Positions 53,649 to 62,886 of a stretch of DNA of 64,000 nt are shown here, piece by piece (positions within the stretch are counted from its first letter, which is position 1; each line of letters opens with the position of its first letter). The notes beneath the pieces were generated by a model. It was not told the DNA's origin. It saw nothing but the letters and a program-made list of their open reading frames with translations, and did not search any database. This DNA is from Entamoeba invadens IP1 (taxonomy: Eukaryota > Evosea > Mastigamoebida > Endamoebidae): NCBI RefSeq assembly GCF_000330505.1, contig NW_004443648.1:813653-877652 (forward strand). The letters are read 5' to 3'. Both the position numbers and the translations under genes were made by a program.

Positions 53649-53955
53649 TAATATATATAATAGTATATAATATATATACTATATATTATACTATATATAA
53701 GTGAAACATAAATATGTATTTAAATATATTTGAATTTTATAATTTGAATAATACAATAAATTAATAGAATATATATTTATATTTATATAATAATTTATAT
53801 AATAAATAAATTATTAATTTAAATAATAGATAATGCTATTAATTGAACTATAAGAATTAATAACACATTCACTTAGAAACAACACCCAACCCATCTAAAG
53901 ATATCAGAGCATTAAAAAACTCCAATTAAAAAAGAAAGAACTAACAAAAGAATTG
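53649..53955. other. TA-rich intergenic tract
   Basis: 307 bp after the pogo element. It starts with an almost pure TA repeat (ATATATATAATAGTATATAA, up to about 53700) that contains imperfect palindromes. This suits a preferred TA target. It also holds the promoter of the LRR gene; no clear box. Confidence 0.45.
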
Positions 53956-56019
53956 ATGAACTTTCTTATTGAAGAAATCCATAACATCCAACGTGTATTA
54001 GGGAATGAGGAGACTCTACAACTTACTCCCCCAACAGTTATGCTTTTGAATGGTCTTTCACACCCCGAATTTACTTGTTTATTTGATATCAAGCGTAGTC
54101 TTGACAATATGAAGAAATTAATTATTGATCAAGGTATTGACCAAAACTCTGGTGATAACGTTCAGAATAGTGATGTTCTCTTATTGGAGTTCTGTCAATA
54201 CTGTGAATTGAATTCCTTAGTTGTCAAGAGTTTAGGTGGTAACATAGACTTGACACAACCATACCTTTCAGACTATTTGACCGACTTGGAAGTCAATAAC
54301 ACTGTCGTCCAAAGCATTTCATTAATGATGAACATCCCTACCAATTCATGGAAACGATTAGAAGTTCTGAAAATAACTGGCTGTGGTATTTCAGAGTTGG
54401 AAAACATCTTTAATAGTGTTGTCTTCCCTAACCTTCAACGGGTCGATGTTTCTCGAAATCGCATCTCTAAACTCTCTGGACTCGATGAACGACCACTCGA
54501 CGCTTTTACTGCCGATTTCAATAGAATTGAATCAGTGTATTTCAACCCAGATAACATTCCCTTCTTGTCTTATTTGTCCCTTAATAACAACAAATTGAGT
54601 GATATCAATTCTTTAGCTCCTTGTAAGAACCTTAGTGTATTAGTTTGTTTTTAATAATATAATTATAATATAATTATTATAATAATATTATTATTATACT
54701 ATTAATAGATAATTATCATTACCATTTATTAATAATAATTAATAATATAGGGATTGATGAATAATAATATCTCAAGTACTGCGAGTTTAAGTTCAATGTT
54801 AGGAAGCTTAATTGTATTAAATTCACTCTTCTTAACAGGGAATCCGATTTGTTCGATTCAAAATTACCGATTTAATGTTATTAAATACCTCAACAAATCG
54901 TTGTTTGAACCAGTCACTGGGATAGATGAGAACGGTGTGACAAGAACGTACGACGCAGATGTCGATTTCGCTTTGGACGGTATTCCACTGACACAAAAAG
55001 ACATTGTATTAATCCGCGATTCAAAGTCATTCCCAGAGTCTTCATATCGACGGATGAAAAAAGACGACGACGATTTACTGACACAAAACACGTCGCTCTC
55101 GATGGTCGATGAAAGACTTGGACTCTATTATCAAAACACATCTATCGCTCAAACAGCTTCATTCGACGAATCAACAGGTCTCAATCTCCTTGACAAGTTG
55201 ATTGCTCTTGACGTCAAAAGGGCCGAAAATGATGACAGCCCATTCCTTTCTGTCTCTTTTGACGGAAAGCTTAAGGCGTTTGACACGTCAGACGAGACTT
55301 TTGAGATGTCAAAAAGCGGAGATGTGAGAAGTGAGATGGAAAAGCAAACGGAGAGAATGGAAACCATCGAGTATGGAAAAAGTATAGTAAATATAGTTTC
55401 TCATCGGACGAATCACGATTCGCGAGATGTCAATAATGCGGAACGGGTGTTGAGAAAAATCAAAGGGATTTTGAGGCTTGATGATGCTGCGAGTGCTGAG
55501 GTTCGAAAGGCCGTTAATCAGATTGAGATGCAACCGAATGGAGCATTGCCTGGCGATAGGCAAGATTTGGACTCATATTCTCAGATAATCAGTAACGAAC
55601 AAGCACTTAAAGGAACTCTTTTTGAGGAATTTGAGAAGTTGATTACCAAGTTTAACAACAACAATAGAACAGTCGAGGTAGTTATCCCGAAACATCGAAG
55701 TGACGAGAATTTCACATTAGAAATCATCTTACCGTTCGAGGTGCCTTACATCTTCGATTTAATACAATCGCTTGTGTTGGACAAAGACGAGTATGCCAAA
55801 GGTATTGTCCTCGACTTCGACAAGATCAAGAGCTTTGGCAATAAGTACTTCGAACAGGTTGAACGAAATAAAAGCACGTTTGGAGAGTCGGAACTGGGAG
55901 AGATCACTTCTAAAATCAACAAAAGGATATTCAACTGTATCATCCAAGGTGAGAATGATGTTATTGAGAACAACGACCCGGTTCTCACAGACTGTGAGGA
56001 CTTAGAGAAGAGGTTCTAA
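53956..56019 (+). CDS. leucine-rich repeat protein with long C-terminal extension (two exons, 651 aa)
   Basis: Exon 1 is 53956-54642 and exon 2 is 54751-56019; the 108-nt phase-0 intron has GTTTGT and ATATAG ends and splits an LRR. Repeats at about 115-265 are of the SDS22-like type: WKRLEVLKITGCGISELENI, NLQRVDVSRNRISKLSGLDE, IPFLSYLSLNNNKLSDINSL, then GSLIVLNSLFLTGNPIC, a typical LRR cap. The 370 C-terminal residues are acidic and partly helical, with no domain I recognise. This differs from the BspA-like LRR genes in the window. SDS22-like LRRs often bind phosphatases or cilia/dynein factors, but nothing here decides. The first ATG is at 53956. Confidence 0.8.
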
Positions 56020-56046
56020 TTGAATTCATTGTGTTCTTTAATTCAG

Positions 56047-56077
56047 AGAGTACCCGTCACTCAATGACGGGTACTCT
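56047..56077 (+). terminator. perfect 13-bp hairpin after LRR gene
   Basis: AGAGTACCCGTCA, loop CTCAA, TGACGGGTACTCT: a perfect 13-bp stem, GC-rich compared with its surroundings. It starts 28 bp after the LRR stop and ends 39 bp before the next ATG. It would lie in the 3' UTR of one gene or the promoter of the next. Whether it ends transcription or acts in RNA is unknown; the type is a placeholder. Confidence 0.5.
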
Positions 56078-56116
56078 ATTTATATTCACAAAACCTCACA
56101 ACTCAAAAACATCATT

Positions 56117-56629
56117 ATGGAAGCCGAAAAAGAAGACGTCCAACAGAAGGCGTGGTTCACTATACTGTCTCCATTTGAAAAGAGAATGGTCATCCAAAAT
56201 GGGTACACAAGAGAAGAGGAACTCGAGTTTATCGAAAGGTATCGAAAACATCAGTTTGAACTCCACCCACAACCTCCACAAAACAATGTTATACCCTTAA
56301 ATGGTGCACCACATGTTAATGTTAATAATGTGGGTCCAGGAAACAATATCGCTGTTCCACAAAATGGCCAGCCCGGATTCTTCCCAGTTCCACTCCCTAA
56401 TATACCAAATCCCCCAAATCAAGATGATGATAATAACAGTGATTCAGATAATGAAAATGATGAATTTGAACGACAAAATGAAGTCACTCAACTTAACCCG
56501 GAACAATTGGAAAAAAGAAGAATTACCGCGTTGAAAAGAATGAGACAGTCGGAGGAAATTACAAGTGCACCAATCAACGCAAGTCAACAAGACTTGTATA
56601 CAAATCCACACATCTACATCGTCCCATAA
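56117..56629 (+). CDS. hypothetical protein, 170 aa, Asn/Pro-rich acidic linker
   Basis: ATG 56117 (MEAEKEDVQQKAWFTILSPF), only 97 bp after the previous gene. Residues 8-50 form a small helical region with LSPFEKRMVIQNGYTREEEL. A Pro/Asn-rich spacer (HPQPPQNNVIPLNGAP) follows, then an acidic cluster (DDDNNSDSDNENDEFE) and a short basic helix (LEKRRITALKRMRQSEE). No signal peptide or known domain. Composition supports coding. Function unknown. Confidence 0.7.
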   Translation: MEAEKEDVQQKAWFTILSPFEKRMVIQNGYTREEELEFIERYRKHQFELHPQPPQNNVIPLNGAPHVNVNNVGPGNNIAVPQNGQPGFFPVPLPNIPNPPNQDDDNNSDSDNENDEFERQNEVTQLNPEQLEKRRITALKRMRQSEEITSAPINASQQDLYTNPHIYIVP

Positions 56630-56772
56630 GTTTATTTGATATTCATTTATAGTTATATATTGTATACATTATATATTAATTAATTAATGAAATATAGTTT
56701 TATTCACTCCATTGTATGATATATAAGATATAGTATAATGTTAATAAAAATATAATATCAAAGGACTCTGAA

Positions 56773-58201
56773 TTATAATTTGAAGTCTTGGATGTTAAGA
56801 ACTTTGGCTTTAATGTCGGACTGTAACTTGAGTGTCTTAACTGATTTAGGAAGAGTGAATTTGTTAAGGTTCTTGCAACAGAACATGGTGATACTTTCCA
56901 ATTGAATTTCTTCTTCAAAGTGAAGTGTAATGAGCTTATCCGACTGATTGCAAATTAAAGTTTTGACGGATTTGGGAATAACAAGTTGCTCGACATTGAT
57001 ACAAGCAACATCCAAATATTCTACGTTGTTTGATAATATGATAGTCTTCCCAAAGAAATTTCTGATGTGAACAGTCGTTGCTTTCAAGTCTTTCAGATCA
57101 AGCACCTCTTCTCTGAAATACTCGACAGAGAACTCTTTGACATTTCCAATATCATTGATTTCTTTTGCACTGACTTTTTTTGGTCTGAACAATTGAAGAT
57201 TAGTCAACTGGTTCAACGGACATTGAGGAATTTGATCTCGAATTAATATCTGGAGATCCTGAAGTTGACTTAAATTCACAATGTTTTCATCTAACACGGA
57301 GAGTCGAGTTAAGTTGGTTGGTAATACCCAATGACACTTGACGTCCATAATAGACAAGCTGAAGTCATACAACGCATTGTACTTACTCAAGTCGAATGTT
57401 CTTTCTTTACCTTCAGGTTTGTCTTCCATCCAACTGAGTTCCACGACTGGAATACCATACTTCTGAATGACATTATTATCAATAACATCATTCACGTTGC
57501 CAGTAATATCGTAAGTCACTATATTAAATCTGTCGTTCTTAATTTCTTGAGCAAATTCGCTAATGTCACGAACATTCTGTCTTACTCGGATGTTGTATCC
57601 AATGTCTAAAATTTGTTTTGTATACTGCGGATCACAGTTTACAACAACTACAAAGGGTTTTGGTCCTATACTAGTAATTGCACTAATGAAGTTTTCATAG
57701 ATCTCGGGTTTTTCGTCGTCTTCTAACGGTGTTGCCGGAGCATCTTCTATCACAATCTTTACTGTCTTGAGGTTCTCAAGAAGACTCAATTGTTTAAAAT
57801 CATCCGCATCAACGTATTGCCACCCAACATTATCTCCTTGAATGAAAATCTCCAAATTCCTCAAACTTGTCATTTTTTCACAATGTTCTGGGAGAAGTGA
57901 CGTACTCAAAGAGCGGATTTTTTCAAGAGGAATTCCTTCGACGTCGCCTTCAATATCATAAAATTCGAATTGTCTATGTGGAATTGATGCGATCGAATTG
58001 TCTCCCTTGTAATTTTGAATTCCATTGAAAAATTTGAGTTCACGTTTCAACGTGGATTTTATCAAAATAAAAGTTCTGTTGGAATGCATTCAAAGTTTCT
58101 TGACACTTCTTTGACACTCTACAAAACTCGTAAAGGTCGTCAACACTAGATAAATACTTTGCGACGTTCATCATAAAGACTAACTCAAGGTGGGATGGCA
58201 T
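56773..58201 (-). pseudogene. BspA-like leucine-rich repeat gene with apparent frameshift
   Basis: The main frame ends at 56773 and is open from about 58101. It encodes LRRs near its end (NVEYLDVACINVEQLVIPKS, QLESITMFCCKNLNKFTLPK). In another frame, ATG 58201 opens PSHLELVFMMNVAKYLSSVD, followed by DLYEFCRVSKKCQETLNAF, the standard N-terminal head of Entamoeba LRR proteins. That frame stops at TGA 58040. The two frames overlap, and dropping one base near 58042-58048 would join them into about 475 aa. There is no intron signature. Either a young pseudogene or a sequencing error; if an error, it is an ordinary intracellular LRR protein like that at 10878. Confidence 0.75.
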
Positions 58202-58879
58202 TCAATTATTTTTAAGGTTAAATTTGAACTTTTAAATCATTTTTTAATAATAGAAGACAAATGTAGATTATATTAATTCGTTAAATTAACAAAAATATCA
58301 TTCACTTGGTTATATATAACGTGTATTTGCTTGATAAATTGTTGCTCTACATTTGTTAAATAAGAATTGAATCTATTATTTTAATTTATTTATTATCAAG
58401 TAACTATATATGATTGAAGTATTGTGTTATTATTTCTTTAATTAAATAATAGTTTGTAATTTCCTTTTTTTAAATTATAATAAAAAACTATTAATTTACT
58501 ACTAAATAAAACATAATAAAATAACCAAATTTTTATTATTGTAATAACTAAAAATAAAAAACAAAAATAAATAACATTTATTTGGTTAAAATAAAATCGG
58601 ATTGGAAAATTTATTAAACATATAATATTAATATACTATTATTATAATTTAATTATTTTTCTCAGTATTTTTTAATCAAAACTAAAATGTTATTGAATTT
58701 GTTATTTTCATTACATTGTTATTTTTGTTCTAAAACCCCGAAATCACAGATTGAAAAAGCCTTTGACGAGTCTTCTAGTTTCCATCCCTAAGTTTTACAA
58801 AAATTTATACTTTAGTTTTTTTAACTACTCAAAACTAACAATGAACTATATTTTTCTGAACTATAAAACAGAAAACCAG
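58202..58879. other. intergenic region
   Basis: 678 bp between divergent genes, very AT-rich. An in-frame open stretch precedes the calcineurin ATG from 58751 but resembles noncoding sequence (Phe/Tyr/Asn-rich). Nothing else seen. Confidence 0.45.
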
Positions 58880-60778
58880 ATGGAAAAAGCAAAGTCCTCA
58901 TTACCACCCCGCCCCGCAAGTATATGTGTTGAGACGCCATCTTCTAATATCACTCAAATGTTTGTGTCTTATTTTTAAGAGTTATTTTAGTATAGTAATA
59001 AAAACCATTAATTACTATTTTTGTCAAGACTGAACCCCAGCCGTCAATTATTGAAAGAAGGGAAGTCAAACATCGCCCCACACCTCCCGTACGAACATCG
59101 AATAGATAAAGTCCCAGAACCCGAGGATAGACTTTTAACAGCGAATATGCTCTTTTCCGGGAAGAACCATTTACCGAACATCCCATTACTCCGTCAACAT
59201 TTACTCCGACAAGGAAGACTCACACAAGAGGCAGCTACGATGTTAATTAAACAAGCAAGAGATATCTTTAGGAAAGAACCCAATTTGTTGACTGTGTTTG
59301 CGCCTGTAGTTATACTAGGGGATATCCATGGGCAATTTTTCGATATGTTGAATGTCTTGGATATGCTTGGCTCCCCAACCAAGACACAATACCTCTTCTT
59401 GGGAGATTACGTCGACAGAGGGGATTACTCCACAGAGGTCCTCTTCTACCTTTTGGCTCACAAAATCTGTTATCCGACAAAGGTGTATATGCTTCGAGGC
59501 AATCACGAGACGCGACTCATGTGTGAATACATGACCTTTTTACTTGAGTGTAATGCAAAATACAACATTAAAGTCTATAATGAATGTTTAACATTATTTG
59601 ACTCATTGCCTTTATGCGCTGTAATAGAAGGAAATGTCAATGGAAGAGTCCTTTGTATGCATGGAGGGATCTCCCCAGACATTCGGTACTTGTCTGATAT
59701 CAAAGCTATTAATCGGTTCTGTGAACCACCTGGGACTGGTCCATTAACTGATTTATTATGGAGTGATCCGATTAATGAATGGAGTCCTGACGATCCCGAG
59801 TGGGAAGGGATTTCAAGACAAGAGTGGAACAAAATCACTTATGTTGAAAATACTATGAGACATACGTCTTACTTCTTCGGGAGAGCCGCACTCGAACCTT
59901 TTCTGTTAGAAAACAACTTGGCTTCTATAGTAAGAGGACATCAAGTCCAAGACGAAGGGTATATGGAACATACCTTTTTGGTCACCGACCGCCCTTTACC
60001 TTTGTGCTTTACTATCTTTTCTGCTCCAAATTACTGTGACCAATATAACAACCAAGGCGCGTTGTTATCGATCTCAGCATCACCTTTTGATATTAAAACA
60101 TTCTTATGGAAAGACCACCCTTTCCAATTACCCGAATTTGGAGATGGGATCTCTTACTCTTTACCATATTTACTCGAACACTGCGTCAGAATATTACAAG
60201 ACTTGGTCATCGCTATTAAAGACGACAAACAACAAACTATTGAGGAGGTGGCTGCTGATGCTAAATTGAAAAGAAAGACAGAACTCCTCTTTGCTAAGTC
60301 CGCGAAAATTAGAGAACAACAAGAGAAGTATAGAGCAGTCCTCAATGAGAATTATCACAGTTTGTTGCTAGTATTCTCTTAATAGTTTTGATATTATTAA
60401 AAATAGTATATGAATTAAAACTAGTAAGAATGGTATTGTTATTAGTAATACTGATGTCTAGAAAATATGTCGAAGTTTGAAAAAGCCGTGAAGTCCGACA
60501 GACAAAACGAACAATTCCCGACACTCGAAATGATTGCATCAAAACAAGCGAATCACACTGGGTTGTTAAGAAGAGGAGCGTCATCCCCAGCACTGTTACA
60601 ACGATTACAAAGAGATAAGACGTTCTTGGCAGATAAATCGACAGGGAAGTTGCCCCAAGTCGCTCAACCAAAACCGCAAGAACAACAACAAACAAAAGAA
60701 CAGACGGAAGAACAAAAAAGCCAACCACAAGTGAAACGGCAGGCGTCGAAGAACTTCAAGCCAAGGCCAAAAAAATAA
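58880..60778 (+). CDS. calcineurin A catalytic subunit (three exons, 575 aa)
   Basis: Exons 58880-58959, 59029-60359 and 60462-60778; both introns (69 and 102 nt) begin GTTTGT and end GTCAAG and GTCTAG, and the phases fit. The metallophosphatase core (about 95-395) has GDIHGQFFD, GDYVDRGDYS, RGNHE and the calcineurin-specific SAPNYCDQYNNQGALL. After it come the regulatory-subunit-binding helix (LEHCVRILQDLVIAIKDD) and a calmodulin-binding-like basic stretch. Exon 3 begins SKFEKAVKSDRQNEQFP, which fits the autoinhibitory domain of animal calcineurin (SFEEAKGLDRINERMP). The second intron was chosen because it places this segment in frame. If retained, it adds SLLLVFS and a stop. Calcium-calmodulin-regulated Ser/Thr phosphatase. 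Confidence 0.9.
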
Positions 60779-60905
60779 ATGGATGATTTTGTTACAGTTG
60801 TTTTATAGAGTTATTTTATATAGTATATTAAACTATTTAGTTTCTATAACTATACATAGTTTTTTTATTAGAGATATATAGTTACCCAAGTTAAGAGCAA
60901 TCAAA

Positions 60906-62483
60906 TCAATTAGAGTCTTTAGATCCTGAATTAGAATCAGTATCTTCTGTTTTTAACATTTTAGAACGATCGTAATCCCCTGTGTTTGGGTTCTTGCGCT
61001 TTTGAGGATTTTTAGGAGATGTTTCTGCAGTCTCTTTTTTGGGATAGAGTTCACTGATTCGTGTTGTAATTTCGTCAGCGTATTTCAATTGAAGCTTCTT
61101 GACCTCTTTAATAAAAGGGAGTTTAATAAGACACATTCCATGAGCTAAATCAGTCAACGACAACTTCTTGAGAGCGAAAATAAATTTACACTGATGTTCG
61201 CCATAGCCTTTCACATAGGACACAAAAGCTGCTTGTGAACGAACAAACAACTTTTTGCTTTTGAGTGTTGCTTCTCGAACAAGAGTAAAGAGGCGAAGAC
61301 TTTCCTCATCGGAGATTACTAGTGTTGTCCCAGTGATTTTCACCCCGCGGCGATCCATTAAGAGAATAAAGGCCTTTTCACACTCGGCTAAAAAGAGAAT
61401 TGAATGACCGATTGTACCCATGCGAGCTGTTCGTCCCCCACGATGGACATAAGTCTTTGGGTCTTGCGGGGGGTCATATTGTAATATACAGTCGACATCT
61501 ACAAAATCAATACCTCTTGCAACGACGTCAGTACAGATCAAAACAGCGCTTTCTAGTGATTCAAATCTCTCCAAAGCTTTGTCTCGATATATTTGCTTTG
61601 CTTTGCCATGAATTGAAAGCACCCGCTTTTCCTCTGGAATTTCGCCTTGAGGTAATGAGTGTAACACGGCACTGATATACTCGACTTGATCACACGTCAA
61701 CACAAACACCACAATTTTCTTGTCTTTCGTTGTTTTTAAATAATGGATTAGGGTTTGTAGTCTTCTTTCATAAGGTACAATAACATATTCATTCACCAAC
61801 GACACGGGTGTTATATTGTCTGTAGACAAAAGAATTTTATATGGATTTCTACAACCCGCTATGACTAATTTATTTAATTCGTCGGGAATTGTCGCACTGA
61901 AAACTCCAGTCCGGCGTTGTTTTGGTAAGAACTTAATAATCCGCCCCATTGCTTGGGCTAACCCCATTTCCATCATTCGATCGCCCTCATCCAAAATTAG
62001 AACTTCAACTGTTTTCCAGTCTAAATCGTGAAGGTTGTCTGATAAAGTTTCTTCTATTCGACCTGCAGTGCCTATAATAATATTCGCTCCTTCAGCTAAA
62101 TCTTCATTAACTTTCGAATTTTCAACTCCTCCTATTAATAGTTTTACTTTTAAATTGAAATGATTTCCAAAGACTAGAGCTATACTATGTGTTTGTTGTG
62201 CTAATTCACGGGTGGGGGAAATCACTACACCATAGACTTCTCGTGGGTTATAACTCTCTTTGGCAGTTTTGATCATCTCAAACATCGGAATTAAAAATGA
62301 TAACGTTTTCCCACTCCCCGTTTGCGACTGAACTATCACATCTTTATGCGACAAAAAGGGAGGTATCACTTGCGCTTGAACATCAGTCGGTTTTGTGAAC
62401 CCAAAGTCTTTAATCGTTTGAAGGGTCTCTGGTGATAACTTTGGTGTGATCGCCTCGAAGCTTTGAGGAAGTGGTTCAGACAT
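60906..62483 (-). CDS. DEAD-box RNA helicase DDX55/Spb4-like, 525 aa
   Basis: ATG 62483 (MSEPLPQSFEAITPKLS). Motifs: F near 9 and Q motif KPTDVQAQVIP; motif I SQTGSGKT (53-60); Ia SPTRELAQQ; II LDEGD (164-168), where DEAD is expected; III SATIPDELN; IV-V IVVFVLTCDQVEYIS, LICTDVVARGIDF; VI HRGGRTARMG. The C-terminal part (FVRSQAAFVSYVKGYGEHQC) is the DUF4217 domain shared by DDX55/Spb4/DDX31/DDX10, with a Lys-rich tail. The F/Y-containing joint region best fits DDX55/Spb4, which works in 60S ribosome assembly in the nucleolus. The GAT GAG GGC GAT codons are clear in the sequence. Confidence 0.9.
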   Translation of the reverse strand: MSEPLPQSFEAITPKLSPETLQTIKDFGFTKPTDVQAQVIPPFLSHKDVIVQSQTGSGKTLSFLIPMFEMIKTAKESYNPREVYGVVISPTRELAQQTHSIALVFGNHFNLKVKLLIGGVENSKVNEDLAEGANIIIGTAGRIEETLSDNLHDLDWKTVEVLILDEGDRMMEMGLAQAMGRIIKFLPKQRRTGVFSATIPDELNKLVIAGCRNPYKILLSTDNITPVSLVNEYVIVPYERRLQTLIHYLKTTKDKKIVVFVLTCDQVEYISAVLHSLPQGEIPEEKRVLSIHGKAKQIYRDKALERFESLESAVLICTDVVARGIDFVDVDCILQYDPPQDPKTYVHRGGRTARMGTIGHSILFLAECEKAFILLMDRRGVKITGTTLVISDEESLRLFTLVREATLKSKKLFVRSQAAFVSYVKGYGEHQCKFIFALKKLSLTDLAHGMCLIKLPFIKEVKKLQLKYADEITTRISELYPKKETAETSPKNPQKRKNPNTGDYDRSKMLKTEDTDSNSGSKDSN

Positions 62484-62886
62484 GTGATTATCTGTTTTGG
62501 GGGTTTATTGGTTCCTATATCGTTCATTCAGGCATAAATTAACGAATCTATTTTATTATTTTTTAATTTATTTAACGTATTTTTTGTTGTGTTATTTGTA
62601 TTTAAATATTTTTTTTTTTATTGTATTCTATTCATGTTAATTAAAATATACGTTAATTTAAAATGTAATGTTAATTAAAACACCCAATACAAAGGAATAA
62701 CAAATTCACCCAAACAATCAACCCTCGAATGTTATATATAACACAAATAAAAAAGAGAAAATGAAAAACACAAAATTGTATCAAATTTCAAAAAAAAGGT
62801 GAAACCAAAGTATATTAGTAAAAAAGTTAATAAAAGAACCATATTCAGAGAAAAGAGAGAAAAGAGAAACTGAGAATTGATAAAGG
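62484..62886. other. intergenic region between divergent genes
   Basis: 403 bp, AT-rich. TTAACGTATTTTTTG and repeated TGTTAATTAAAA words (62635, 62670) form a short direct repeat. No gene. Confidence 0.45.

Noticed and set aside
60467..60778. Separate small gene of 103 aa after calcineurin
   Set aside because: The GTTTGT-TAG intron fuses it in frame to calcineurin, and its beginning matches the autoinhibitory domain, so it is treated as the last exon.
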